DNA of 64,000 nt from Engelhardtia mirabilis (GTDB lineage Bacteria > Planctomycetota > UBA1135 > GCA-002686595). The translations under genes and the position numbers were made by a program. The notes beneath the pieces are model-generated. The model had not been told where the DNA came from and searched no databases. It saw only the letters and a program-made list of their open reading frames with translations. The DNA lies in the NCBI RefSeq assembly GCF_007748095.1, contig NZ_CP036287.1, positions 496,001 through 560,000 of the forward strand, read 5' to 3'. Of the stretch, positions 43,029 through 52,257 are shown piece by piece (within the stretch, counting starts at the first letter, position 1; every line of letters begins with the position of its first letter).

Positions 43029-44450
43029 ATGACCTCCGCCCCCCTGTGTGACATCTGCGTCGTCGGCCTCGGCGTCATGGGCGCCAACCTGGCCCGCAAC
43101 TTCGCCCGCAACGGCTTGCGCGTCCTGGCCTACAACAGAAGCCCCCAAGTCGCCCACGACCTGGCCGCGGAGCACCCCGAGGCGAAGTTCACCGTGGCGA
43201 CCACCTGGGAAGAGGTCGTGGCCGGGCTCGAGCGTCCGCGGCGGATCCTGTTGATGGTGCCGGCCGGTGGGCCGGTGGACGCGGTGCTCGACGCCCTCGA
43301 CCCGCTGCTCGAGGAGGGCGACGTGGTCATCGACGCCGGCAACAGCCTGTTCACCGAGACCGACGCGCGCATCGCACGGGCCGCCGGCCGTCCGTGGAAC
43401 TTCGTCGGCATGGGCGTTTCCGGCGGAGCCCAGGGCGCGCTGGAGGGGCCCTCGATGATGCCCGGCGGCGAACCGCAGGCCTGGGAGCGTTTGCGCCCGG
43501 TGCTCGAGGCGGTGGCCGCCAAGTCGGAGTTCGGGCCCTGCGTGACCTACTGCGGCCGCGGCTCGGCGGGCCACTTCGTGAAGATGGTCCACAACGGCAT
43601 CGAGTACGGCGACATGCAGCTCATCGCCGAGAGCGCGACGCTGCTGCGCGCGGGGCTCGGCCTCGACGGCGCCGCCGTGGCCGACACCTTCGGGGCCTGG
43701 AACCGCGGCGACCTGGACAGTTACCTGATCGAGATCACCGCGGACATCTTCCGCACGCCCGACCCGGACGTGGAGAGCGGGCTACTGGTCGACGCGATCC
43801 TCGACCGCGCCGGCCAGAAGGGCACGGGGCGTTGGACGGTGAAGGACAGCCTCGACCTGGGCGTGGCGATTCCGACCATTGCCTCGGCGGTCGACGCGCG
43901 CGTGATGAGCGCGGGGCGTGACCTGCGCGTGGCGGCGCAGGAGCGGCTCGCGCCCAGCCGCGCGACCCTCACCGGCGTGACGCCCGAAGACATCGGCCAA
44001 GCCCTCTTCGCCTCCAAGATCGCCAGCTACACCCAGGGCTTCGCGATGCTCGCGGCCGCCAGCGCCGAACGCGACTACGGCACCGACCTGGCCGAGATCG
44101 CGCGCATCTGGACCGACGGCTGCATCATCCGCGCGCGCTTTTTGGGCCAGATCGTCGAGGCCTTCCGCTCAGAGCCCCAGCCGCAGCTCCTGGTCCTCGC
44201 CCCCGACTTCGCCGCCGCCGTGCTCGAGCGCCTGCCCGCCTGGCGCCGCGTCGTCGCCGCCGCGGTCACCGCCGGTCTACCGGTCCCCGGCCTCTCCGCC
44301 AGCCTGGCCTGGTTCGACACCCTGACCACCGCCCGCGGCAGCGCCAACGTGATCCAAGCCCAACGCGACTACTTCGGCAGCCACACCTATGAGCGCGTCG
44401 ACCGCCCGGGCGAGAAGTTCCACACGGAGTGGCCGCGCTTCGGGGGCTGA
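43029..44450 (+). CDS. gnd: 6-phosphogluconate dehydrogenase (decarboxylating)
   Basis: 473 residues. Converts 6-phosphogluconate to ribulose-5-phosphate and CO2 with NADP+. N-terminal Rossmann fold CVVGLGVMGANLARNFARNG at about 10-29, catalytic region FVGMGVSGGAQGAL, and GRGSAGHFVKMVHNGIEYGDMQ with the active-site Lys-His. The C-terminal all-helical domain carries QRDYFGSHTYERVDRPGEKFH. Full length for the family. Third gene of the zwf-pgl-gnd operon, which supplies NADPH and pentoses; it completes the oxidative branch within one transcript. Confidence 0.96.
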   Translation: MTSAPLCDICVVGLGVMGANLARNFARNGLRVLAYNRSPQVAHDLAAEHPEAKFTVATTWEEVVAGLERPRRILLMVPAGGPVDAVLDALDPLLEEGDVVIDAGNSLFTETDARIARAAGRPWNFVGMGVSGGAQGALEGPSMMPGGEPQAWERLRPVLEAVAAKSEFGPCVTYCGRGSAGHFVKMVHNGIEYGDMQLIAESATLLRAGLGLDGAAVADTFGAWNRGDLDSYLIEITADIFRTPDPDVESGLLVDAILDRAGQKGTGRWTVKDSLDLGVAIPTIASAVDARVMSAGRDLRVAAQERLAPSRATLTGVTPEDIGQALFASKIASYTQGFAMLAAASAERDYGTDLAEIARIWTDGCIIRARFLGQIVEAFRSEPQPQLLVLAPDFAAAVLERLPAWRRVVAAAVTAGLPVPGLSASLAWFDTLTTARGSANVIQAQRDYFGSHTYERVDRPGEKFHTEWPRFGG

Positions 44451-44688
44451 GGCCTTCCTGGCCTTCGGGATCGAGCAAAGGCGCAGCCCGTTCGCGATCG
44501 CCACGGCGTGCAGCGCGGAGCCTCGATCTCCGTCCTGCGCTCCCGCGCCGCCGCCGGTGAATCGCATTCGCGCGGAAGTGGAGCATCCACGCGGATCGAT
44601 GGCCGCCCGCGCGCTCGAATGAGGTGGTTTGCAGAATCTACCGGCGTGAGACCACACCGTAGCGGCTGACTCCGACCCCTCGCCGCGC

Positions 44689-44847
44689 CTACTTCTTGGC
44701 GATGATCCAGACCGCGTGGATGATCCCGGGGATGTAGCCCAGGATGGTCAGCAGGATGTTCAGCCAGAACTGACCGCCGATACCGACTTGCAGGAACACG
44801 CCGAGGGGGGGCAGGAGAATCGCGCAGATCAGTCGGATGAGGTCCAT
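44689..44847 (-). CDS. Pmp3/YqaE family small membrane protein
   Basis: 52-residue protein made of two membrane helices: LIRLICAILLPPLGVFLQVG and FWLNILLTILGYIPGIIHAVW, matching the conserved LPPLGVFL...LNILLTxLGYIPGxIHAxW pattern of Pmp3/YqaE proteolipids associated with membrane potential and salt or stress responses. The ATG at 44847 gives the standard length. It is divergent from the DUF4112 gene with a 66-base gap. Confidence 0.92.
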   Translation of the reverse strand: MDLIRLICAILLPPLGVFLQVGIGGQFWLNILLTILGYIPGIIHAVWIIAKK

Positions 44848-44913
44848 GCGAGCCCTCGAAGCAAGGGCCGTGCCGACGGCTCTGCGCGGCATGGAATCTG
44901 CTCGGGATCGAGG

Positions 44914-45393
44914 ATGGCGATCCTGAATCCATCGGGCCGAGCACCGCGCTCGAAGGCGGCCACGGCCGGCGAAGAGAACTCCGACCTGGTCACGGCCAGG
45001 CTGGCGCGGCTGCGCAAGTACGCCCGTCTGCTCGACTCGTCGGTCGGGCTCCCCGGGACGCGGTTCAGGGTCGGAGTGGACTCCCTGGTCGGCCTGATCC
45101 CGGGCGTCGGCGATGCGGTCGGGATGGTCCTGTCGACGCCGATCCTCTTGGAGGCGTGGCGTCTGGGCGCCCCGCGCAGGGTCCAGCGGCGCATGGTCGC
45201 CAACATCGCCCTCGAGTCCCTGGTGGGCATCATCCCGATCGCCGGCGACCTGTTCGACGCCTGGTTCAAGGCCAACCTGCGCAACATCGCGCTGCTCGAG
45301 GCCGAGCTGCGCCGATCGGCGCCCGCAACCCAGGGACGCATCATCGACGTCCCCTCCGGGGCCGGCGGCCGCGGCTCCGGCTCCGTCGCGTAG
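44914..45393 (+). CDS. DUF4112 membrane protein
   Basis: 159 residues from the ATG at 44914. After about 40 hydrophilic residues, LARLLDSSVGLPGTRFRVGVDSLVGLIPGVGDAVGMVLS gives the DUF4112 signature, with a second IALESLVGIIPIAGDLFDAWFKANLRN helix pair. The function of the family is unknown. It is 66 bases upstream of the PSCyt1/DUF1549/DUF1553 gene and divergent from the Pmp3-like gene. Confidence 0.83.
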   Translation: MAILNPSGRAPRSKAATAGEENSDLVTARLARLRKYARLLDSSVGLPGTRFRVGVDSLVGLIPGVGDAVGMVLSTPILLEAWRLGAPRRVQRRMVANIALESLVGIIPIAGDLFDAWFKANLRNIALLEAELRRSAPATQGRIIDVPSGAGGRGSGSVA

Positions 45394-45459
45394 AACAGGG
45401 CCGCCCCACGGCGGGTCGACCGGACCGAACGGCGCCGCGCGGTGCTGTATCGTGGCGCC

Positions 45460-48366
45460 ATGCGAGGATTCGGGCTGCTTCCAATCTGGGTCGGAATCCC
45501 CGTCGCCCTCTCGGCCGCATCGATGCAGGAGCGGCCCGGCGAACCCGACTTCGCCCGCGACATCGCGCCGATCCTCGAGCGGCGTTGTGTCGAGTGCCAC
45601 GGGCGCTTGCAGCAGAAGGCGGGGCTGCGCCTGGACCAGCGGGCGGCGGCGCTGGCGGGGAGCGACTTCGGGGCCTATCCGGTGCTCGTCGCGGGGGATC
45701 GCGGGGCCAGTGAGCTGTGGTACCAGCTCGAGAACGGCGAGATGCCGCCGCCGGAGCGTGAGCCGCTCGGTGCGGACGAGCTCGACGCGATCGGCCGTTG
45801 GATCGACGCCGGAGCGGTGTGGCCCGACGACGGCGAGGCGGCGAGCTGGCCCACGCGGCATTGGGCCTACAGCGCGCCGGCGCGGGCGGAGGTGCCCTCG
45901 GGCAACGCTTGGTCCCAGCACGCCGTCGACGCGTTCCTGTTGGAGGCGATGGCGGCCCAGGGGCTCGCGCCCTCGCCCGAGGCGCCGGCGGAGGTGTTGT
46001 TGCGGCGCGCGGCCCTGGACCTGACCGGGCTGCCGCCCAGCGAGGCGGACTGCGCGGCCTTCATGACCGACGCGGACCCCGGCGCCTGGGAGCGCGCCGT
46101 CGACCGCCTGCTCGCCTCGCCCCACTACGGCGAGCAGCAGGCTCGGCGTTGGCTCGACCTGGCGCGCTACGCCGACTCCAACGGCTACGAGAAGGACGGC
46201 GACCGCTCCATGTGGCCCTGGCGCGATTGGGTCGTGGACGCCTTCAACGCGGACATGCCCTTCGACCAGTTCACGGTCTGGCAGCTCGCCGGGGACCTGT
46301 TGCCGGGCGCGAGCGTCGAACAGCGCCTGGCCACGGGCTTCCACCGCAACACGATGACCAACGAGGAGGGCGGCGCCGATCCGGAGGAGTTCCGCGTCGC
46401 GGCGGTCATCGATCGGGTCAACACCACGGGCGAGGTCTGGCTCGGCGCGACCATGGGCTGCGTGCAGTGCCACGACCACAAGTACGACCCCCTGACCCAG
46501 CGCGACTACTACCGCCTGTTCGCGGTCTTCGACCAGACGGCGGACGTGGGCAATGGGCCCGCGCCGGTCCTGGCCGTGCCGTCGCAGGAGCAGGCGCAGC
46601 GCACGGGCGCGATCGACGCCGAGCTGGCGCGCTTGCGTGAGCAGATGGACACGGCTTCACCCGAGGTCGCGTCCGACCTGGCCGCATGGGTCGACTCGAA
46701 GCGGGCGCTACTCGCGGGCGACGCGCCCGTCGAGCGGGCTGACGCCGTTTGGTTCGATGGCGTGATCCCGCCCGCCGCAGTTCGCGAGGGGGACTGGCGC
46801 GCGTGGTCCGCGACCGAGGGTGCCGGGCCCGACCCGGGGCGGCGCTCGCGCGTCGTCGTCCAAGCGAGCGACGCCTACGTCCAGGACGTCGTGCGCGAGA
46901 CGCGCGTGCGACCGACGATCCGCGCCGGGGACCGCCTCTTCGCGGAGGTCTGGACCGATCCCGAGCGCCCGGCGCGCGAGCTGCTCCTGCAGTGGCATCG
47001 CGACGGCGGCGATTGGGAGCACCGCGCGTTCCTCGGCGCGGACCTGCAGAGTTGGGGGACGTCCGGCACGGCCAGTCGGCTGCCCCTGGGCGAGCTGCCC
47101 GAGGTCGGCGGCTGGCGACGGATCGAGGTCGATGCCGCCGCGGTCGGCTTCGCGGAAGGCGACCGCCTCGACGGTCTGGCCCTGGGCCAGTTCGGAGGCC
47201 GCGTGTGGTGGGGGCAGGCCGGGCTGGTCAGCGCCGACCCGCGGGTCTTGGTCGCGGTTCCAGACGAGGTCGCGGCGGACCTCGCCAACGCGGCAACCGG
47301 TGAGCTGCCGACCAGCGCGCGCGATTGGTTCCTCGCCACGACCCCGACCTTCGACGCGCAGCGCGCGCGCATCGCCGAGCTCGAGGCCACGCGCCCGATG
47401 CCCGCGACGGCGCTCGTCATGGAGGCCGTCGCCGAGCCGCGCACGACCCACATCCTCGAGCGCGGCTCGTTCCTCGCTCCGGGCGAAGTGGTCGAGCCCG
47501 GCGTGCCGGCCGTACTCGATCCGAAGCGGCGCGAAGGGATCGGCGACCGCCTCGACTTCGCGCGCTGGTTGACCTCGCCCGACAACCCGCTCACGGCGCG
47601 GGTGACCGTCAATCGCCTGTGGCAGTGGACCTTCGGCACGGGTCTGGTCGCCACGCCCGACGATTTCGGCACGCGCGGCGCGGCGCCGACGCACCCCGAG
47701 CTCTTGGACTGGCTGGCGGTCGAGTTCATGGAGGACGGCTGGAGCGTCAAGCGGATGTACCGGCGCCTGATGACTTCGGCCGCCTACCGCCAGTCCTCCG
47801 TGCGTTCGGCCGACGGGGCGGCGCTCGATCCGGGCAACCGGTTCTTGTCCTGGTTCCCGCGCCGGCGCCTCGACGGCGAGGAGCTGCGCGACCAGAGCCT
47901 GGCCCTGGCCGGGACCCTCGACCGGCGCATCGGCGGGCCGCCGGTCTACCCGCCCCAGCCGGCCGACATCGACAACGCCACCTACGCCGGCGACCGCTGG
48001 CGCACGTCGGAGGGCGGGGACGCTCGGCGGCGCGGCCTGTACACCTTCTGGCGGCGGACCTCGCCCTATCCGAGCTTCGTGCTCTTCGACGCGCCCAGCC
48101 GCGAGCTGACCTGCGCACGGCGCGATCGATCGAACACGCCGCTACAGGCCTTGGCGCTGCTCAACGACCCGAACTTCGTGGCGGCCGCCGAGGCCTTCGG
48201 CGAGCGGCTGTCCGAGCGCGGGCTGGCCTGGGGCTTCTCGGCCTGCACCGGCCGCGAGGCCGAGGTTGACGAACTCGAGGTCCTGGAGACCCTTCGCGCC
48301 CAAGACGGCTGGACCTCCGTGGCCCAGGTGCTGCTCAACCTCGACGAGACGGTGACGCGCCCATGA
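45460..48366 (+). CDS. PSCyt1-DUF1549-DUF1553 cytochrome-type planctomycete protein
   Basis: 968-residue exported protein characteristic of Planctomycetota. Signal peptide (about 1-21). PSCyt1 cytochrome-like domain with C43-V-E-C46-H47 (haem-type CxxCH), DUF1549 with RWLDLARYADSNGYEKDG and MWPWRDWVVDAFN, a second CxxCH (C334-V-Q-C337-H338-DHKYDP), an inserted beta-rich domain of about 250 residues, and C-terminal DUF1553 (LARWLTSPDNPLTARVTVNRLWQ; SNTPLQALALLNDP). Function unknown; a redox role in polysaccharide degradation has been proposed for the family. The ATGA overlap with the DUF1501 gene marks the usual pair. Confidence 0.93.
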   Translation: MRGFGLLPIWVGIPVALSAASMQERPGEPDFARDIAPILERRCVECHGRLQQKAGLRLDQRAAALAGSDFGAYPVLVAGDRGASELWYQLENGEMPPPEREPLGADELDAIGRWIDAGAVWPDDGEAASWPTRHWAYSAPARAEVPSGNAWSQHAVDAFLLEAMAAQGLAPSPEAPAEVLLRRAALDLTGLPPSEADCAAFMTDADPGAWERAVDRLLASPHYGEQQARRWLDLARYADSNGYEKDGDRSMWPWRDWVVDAFNADMPFDQFTVWQLAGDLLPGASVEQRLATGFHRNTMTNEEGGADPEEFRVAAVIDRVNTTGEVWLGATMGCVQCHDHKYDPLTQRDYYRLFAVFDQTADVGNGPAPVLAVPSQEQAQRTGAIDAELARLREQMDTASPEVASDLAAWVDSKRALLAGDAPVERADAVWFDGVIPPAAVREGDWRAWSATEGAGPDPGRRSRVVVQASDAYVQDVVRETRVRPTIRAGDRLFAEVWTDPERPARELLLQWHRDGGDWEHRAFLGADLQSWGTSGTASRLPLGELPEVGGWRRIEVDAAAVGFAEGDRLDGLALGQFGGRVWWGQAGLVSADPRVLVAVPDEVAADLANAATGELPTSARDWFLATTPTFDAQRARIAELEATRPMPATALVMEAVAEPRTTHILERGSFLAPGEVVEPGVPAVLDPKRREGIGDRLDFARWLTSPDNPLTARVTVNRLWQWTFGTGLVATPDDFGTRGAAPTHPELLDWLAVEFMEDGWSVKRMYRRLMTSAAYRQSSVRSADGAALDPGNRFLSWFPRRRLDGEELRDQSLALAGTLDRRIGGPPVYPPQPADIDNATYAGDRWRTSEGGDARRRGLYTFWRRTSPYPSFVLFDAPSRELTCARRDRSNTPLQALALLNDPNFVAAAEAFGERLSERGLAWGFSACTGREAEVDELEVLETLRAQDGWTSVAQVLLNLDETVTRP

Positions 48367-49772
48367 ACGACCGCCGCCAATTCCTGACCGGCGCCGGCGT
48401 GGGCATCGGTTCATTGCTCCTCGGCCGGAGCGCCTTCGGGATGTTCAGGGACGAGGGCAGCGCCGCCGACGCAGCCCTGCCGCACTTCGCTCCCAGGGCC
48501 AAGCGCGTGATCTGGCTCCACATGGCCGGCAGCCCCTCGCAGATCGACCTGTGGGATCCCAAGCCGCGGCTGCGCGAGCTGGACGGCCAGCCGGTGCCGG
48601 CCTCGTTGATCGAGAACGAGCGCTTCGCCTTCATCAAGGGCACGCCCAAGCTGCTCGGCTCGCCCTACGAGTTCCGCCAGCACGGCCAGAGCGGCCAATG
48701 GATCAGTGAGCTGCTGCCGCACACGGCGCGGATCGCCGACAAGCTCTGCGTCGTGCGCTCGATGCACACGACCCAGTTCAACCACGCTCCGGCGCAGGTC
48801 TTCCTGACCAGCGGCCACAGCCTGATCGGGCGGCCGACCATGGGCGCCTGGCTGTCCCACGGTCTGGGTCCCCTCGACCCCGACCTGCCCGCCTTCGTGG
48901 TCATGACCAGCGGCAAGTTCGCGCCCAGCGCCGGCTCCGCCGCCTGGACCAACGGCTTCCTGCCGAGCGAGCACCAGGGCGTGCGCCTGATGCAGGCCGG
49001 CGACCCGGTGCTGTTTCTCTCGAACCCCGAGGGCGTGGACCGCGCCGCGCGCCGCCGCCAGCTCGACGCCATCGCGCGGCTGAACCGCCTGGCTTCCGAA
49101 CAGCACGGTGACCCCGAGGCCGCCGCCCGCACCGCCCAGTACGAGCTGGCCTACCGCATGCAGGCGCGGGTGCCGGCCATCGCCGACCTCGCGACCGAGT
49201 CCCAAGCGACACTCGACCTCTACGGCGTCACCCCCGGCGAGCCCTCCTTCGCCGCCAACTGTCTGCTCTCAGCGCGCCTGGCCGAAGCCGGCGTCCGCTT
49301 CCAGCAGCTCTTCGACTGGGGCTGGGACAGCCACGGCACGAACAAAGGCGACGACATCGTCCACTCCCTGCCCGAGCAGTGCCGCCGCACCGACCGCGCC
49401 TGCGCCGCTTTGGTCACGGACCTCGAGCGCCGCGGCCTGCTCGAGGACACCCTCGTCGTCTGGGGCGGCGAGTTCGGCCGCACGCCCATGAACGAAGAGC
49501 GAGGTGGCTCCAAGTTCCTCGGCCGCGACCACCACCCCCACGCCTTCACGATCTGGATGGCCGGCGGCGGCATCCGCCCGGGGACGTCCTTCGGCAGCAC
49601 CGACGAGCTGGGCTACTTCATCGAGGACGACCCCATGGACGTCCACGACCTGCACGCGACGCTCTTGCACCTGCTCGGCATCGACCACGAGCGCTTCACC
49701 TACCGCAGCCAGGGCCGCGACTTCCGCCTGACCGACGTGGCGGGGCGGGTGATGGGGGAGCTGCTGGCCTGA
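48363..49772 (+). CDS. DUF1501 (sulfatase-like fold) protein
   Basis: 469 residues with a Tat-type N-terminus (NDRRQFLTGAGVGIGSLLLG). The alkaline-phosphatase/sulfatase-like fold is recognised through KRVIWLHMAGSPSQIDLWDPKP, TTQFNHAPAQVFLTSGH, AFVVMTSGKFAPSAGSAAW, FDWGWDSHG, VVWGGEFGRTPMNE and GRDHHPHAFTIWMAGGGI. Translationally coupled to the DUF1549/DUF1553 gene; the pair is a hallmark of the phylum and probably forms an exported complex of unknown function. Confidence 0.93.
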   Translation: MNDRRQFLTGAGVGIGSLLLGRSAFGMFRDEGSAADAALPHFAPRAKRVIWLHMAGSPSQIDLWDPKPRLRELDGQPVPASLIENERFAFIKGTPKLLGSPYEFRQHGQSGQWISELLPHTARIADKLCVVRSMHTTQFNHAPAQVFLTSGHSLIGRPTMGAWLSHGLGPLDPDLPAFVVMTSGKFAPSAGSAAWTNGFLPSEHQGVRLMQAGDPVLFLSNPEGVDRAARRRQLDAIARLNRLASEQHGDPEAAARTAQYELAYRMQARVPAIADLATESQATLDLYGVTPGEPSFAANCLLSARLAEAGVRFQQLFDWGWDSHGTNKGDDIVHSLPEQCRRTDRACAALVTDLERRGLLEDTLVVWGGEFGRTPMNEERGGSKFLGRDHHPHAFTIWMAGGGIRPGTSFGSTDELGYFIEDDPMDVHDLHATLLHLLGIDHERFTYRSQGRDFRLTDVAGRVMGELLA

Positions 49773-49994
49773 GAGGGCGCGGGACCCATGGCGCTCGCCG
49801 TTCGCGAATGGCGCATGTCCGTGGCCCGCGGGCTTCAGGGCCGCGTCCCCGGCCGGTCGGCTCGGCGGAGGACTCCCGAGCGACGAGTCCGGCGCGCGGC
49901 AGCATCGGTCCGAACGGGGGCGGGCCGCGACCGGCGCCCTGCGCTGGCTGCGGCCCGTCGTGGCTCGTGGGTAGGGGACCCACCCGGACTCGGA

Positions 49995-50309
49995 TCAGTC
50001 GTTCTCAGTGACGTAGCTGATCTGCGTCGACGAGAAGCCGAGGATCGAGGTCAGGATGCCGATGACCGACGTCCAGTCGCGGGGGTTGGCGATGATCGTC
50101 TCGATCTCGCTGCCCTCGGGCACCATCGATTGGGCCTTGTCGTAGTCGTTGAAGGGAATCGACAGGCCGACGAGGTTGAAGGAGGTGGCGTAGACGGTGC
50201 CCTGCTCGCCCGCCACGCGGGTTCCCGCGCAGGCGGTGAGGGACAGGGCGAGGGACAGGGCGAGGGGCAGGGCGAGCAGCGCGGAACGGGATCGAAGCAG
50301 GCGAGTCAT
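49995..50309 (-). CDS. Small lipoprotein of unknown function
   Basis: 104 residues. Lipoprotein signal with repeated ALPLALSLALSL and lipobox LTAC. The mature 70 residues contain FNLVGLSIPFNDYDKAQSMV and WTSVIGILTSILGF. I recognise no family with confidence. The ATG at 50309 is chosen because it starts the signal peptide. Stands alone upstream of the nucleotidyltransferase gene end. Confidence 0.65.
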   Translation of the reverse strand: MTRLLRSRSALLALPLALSLALSLTACAGTRVAGEQGTVYATSFNLVGLSIPFNDYDKAQSMVPEGSEIETIIANPRDWTSVIGILTSILGFSSTQISYVTEND

Positions 50310-50552
50310 GGTGTTGCAGTCGGAAGGGGTCGTTGAATCGTCGGTGGCCGGTGTGCGCAGTGCGAACCGGCTCGTCCGACGCGCGGATCGCTCGGAGGTC
50401 CGGAGTCTAGTGCTGCGCTCTCGCTCGAGGCGACCGTTACCCGGTCGAAGACAGCGTTCGTCGGACCTGCGTCGACGGGTCGTGCCTGGTTTGGCCCAGC
50501 GCTGACGGGAAGCTCGGTAGGCCCGGGGTCCGCCGCGGGCTGGACGGCGCAT

Positions 50553-51305
50553 TCACTCCTGCTGAACCGCGCGATTCGCAAGTTCGAGGTCGTCGGCGGA
50601 GCCGATGTCGAACCAGCGTCCGGTGAGCCGCGTGCCTTCCAAGGTCGCCTCGGCCGCGATCCGCGCCAACAGGTGCCCCGGCGCATCCGGGTTGCCGCCG
50701 GCAGCCAGGTGCCGGTCGATCTGGGCGGGTAGGTCGGCACCGAGCAGGTAGACGGCGATCGCGGAGAGCTTACTACGCGGGTCCGCGGGCTTCTCGCGGA
50801 ACGAGGCCACGCGCTCGCCGTCGAGGGTGACCTCGCTGTAGCGGCCGGGCGGCACGGGCTCGGGGACCTCGCGCACGATCAGTTGGCCCATGCCCGAGTC
50901 GGTGAAGCGCGCAATCAGGGCGTCGACGTCGAGATCGAGCAGGTTGTCGCAGGCCAGGACCAGGTAGCCGTCGAGGTCGAGGCATTCGGGCGCCTGCTCG
51001 AGGGCGAGCTGCAGGTCGCGGATGGCGCCCAGCCGGCTGTCGTTGTCCATCGCGCCGTCGTCGACGAGGGTGAGCTCGAGCCGTGTGTCGAGCGCCTCGC
51101 GCCACTGGACGAAGTCCGCGTGAAACTTGCCGTTGGTGACCACGACGCCGTCGACGATCGCCTGCGATTGCTCGACCTGCCGCACCAACCGCGTGATCAT
51201 CGCCTCGCCGCCGATCTCCAACAGCGGCTTGGCCTTGTTCAGCGTCAACGGATAGAGCCGCGTGGCGAAGCCGGCGGCCAGGAAGGCGGCGCGGATCTTC
51301 GTCAT
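50553..51305 (-). CDS. Sugar-phosphate nucleotidyltransferase
   Basis: 250 residues, with the GT-A-like NTP-transferase fold: RAAFLAAGFATRLYPLTLNKAKPLLEIGG (nucleotide loop, signature G-x-x-T/A-R-L-xP-T...K-P-L), VTNGKFH, VLACDNLLDLDVD (metal-binding D) and SAIAVYLLGAD. It is likely a cytosolic enzyme joining a sugar-1-phosphate to a nucleotide. Its start overlaps the GHMP kinase stop by four bases (ATGA). A kinase plus nucleotidyltransferase pair fits a sugar salvage route producing a nucleotide sugar; which sugar is unknown, with glucuronate a candidate from the kinase's similarity. Confidence 0.85.
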   Translation of the reverse strand: MTKIRAAFLAAGFATRLYPLTLNKAKPLLEIGGEAMITRLVRQVEQSQAIVDGVVVTNGKFHADFVQWREALDTRLELTLVDDGAMDNDSRLGAIRDLQLALEQAPECLDLDGYLVLACDNLLDLDVDALIARFTDSGMGQLIVREVPEPVPPGRYSEVTLDGERVASFREKPADPRSKLSAIAVYLLGADLPAQIDRHLAAGGNPDAPGHLLARIAAEATLEGTRLTGRWFDIGSADDLELANRAVQQE

Positions 51306-52216
51306 CGGGGCAGGGCCACGTTGGGCAGGTGAATGTCGACGCCGCGGGCGCCCAGGTCGGAGGCGAAGCGGCCCAGGCGGCTCATGCTCTCGCAGGCGAA
51401 CAGGACCGAGCCCCCGGAGCCGGGCAACTTGGCGGCGATGCCGCGTTCCCTGGCCTCGTCGATCAGGGCGCGGTCGGCGGGCTGCAGCTCGAACAGCTCG
51501 GCTCGCAGGTCGAGGTTGCGATTGATGCAGGCGAGCAACCCGGCCGTGTCGCGGGCCTCGAGCGCGGCGCACCCCTCATCCGCATTGGCCGCGATCGCAC
51601 CCATCACGCGCGTCACCTCACCGTCGCCCGCCTCGAAGCGCGCATAGATCGGCGCGTGCACGTCGCCCGACGATGCACCGGGTACGCGGTGCCAGGCGAT
51701 CAGGAGCGGCGGCAGCAGCCTTGGATCCAGCCGCCGGACCGCTTCGGGCTCGAAGGGCCGCTTGAAGTCCATGGCGAGCAGCCCTTCGTGCGCCTGCACC
51801 AGCCGATCGAGCGCGCCGGCGCGGATACCGAGCTCATCGACCTCCGTGCGCCAGGCCAGGCGCGCGATGTGAGAGGGCCCCAAAGGCACTTGGAACCAAT
51901 CGCACCAGGCCCTCAGCGCCGCGACCAGCAGGGCGCTCGAGCCCGACAGCCCGGCCTGGTAGGGCACGTTGCTCTGATGCGTCAGTCGGAACGGCTGCGC
52001 GTCAGGATCGACGCCGAGCTGCTCGAGCTCGGCCCGCGCCACGCGCCAGCCGGCAGCCAGGAACTCGTCCGGCAGGCTCGTCTCCGTCGCCTCCTCGACC
52101 CGCACCTCGGCCCCGAGCCCGGCCACCGCGAAGCCCAGGCCCCGGCCCCCATACAGGTCCGACGGATTCCCGAGCAGGCCCACGCGCGCCTGCGCGCGTG
52201 CGGTGACGGGCGACAT
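51302..52216 (-). CDS. GHMP-family sugar kinase (glucuronokinase-like)
   Basis: 304 residues. N-terminal RVGLLGNPSDLYGGRGLGFAV is close to the start of plant glucuronokinase and related GHMP kinases; PYQAGLSGSSALLVAAL (about 85-101) is the ATP-binding PxxxGLSSS motif, and KLPGSGGSVLFACE the third GHMP motif. It phosphorylates the anomeric position of a sugar such as glucuronate. Coupled by a 4-bp overlap with the nucleotidyltransferase gene, which supports a UDP-sugar or similar salvage pathway. Divergent from the Nramp-like gene, with 41 bases between starts. Confidence 0.8.
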   Translation of the reverse strand: MSPVTARAQARVGLLGNPSDLYGGRGLGFAVAGLGAEVRVEEATETSLPDEFLAAGWRVARAELEQLGVDPDAQPFRLTHQSNVPYQAGLSGSSALLVAALRAWCDWFQVPLGPSHIARLAWRTEVDELGIRAGALDRLVQAHEGLLAMDFKRPFEPEAVRRLDPRLLPPLLIAWHRVPGASSGDVHAPIYARFEAGDGEVTRVMGAIAANADEGCAALEARDTAGLLACINRNLDLRAELFELQPADRALIDEARERGIAAKLPGSGGSVLFACESMSRLGRFASDLGARGVDIHLPNVALPR

Positions 52217-52257
52217 CGGGACTAGGATAGCCGCCGCCGTCCGGCTCCCACCGATCC

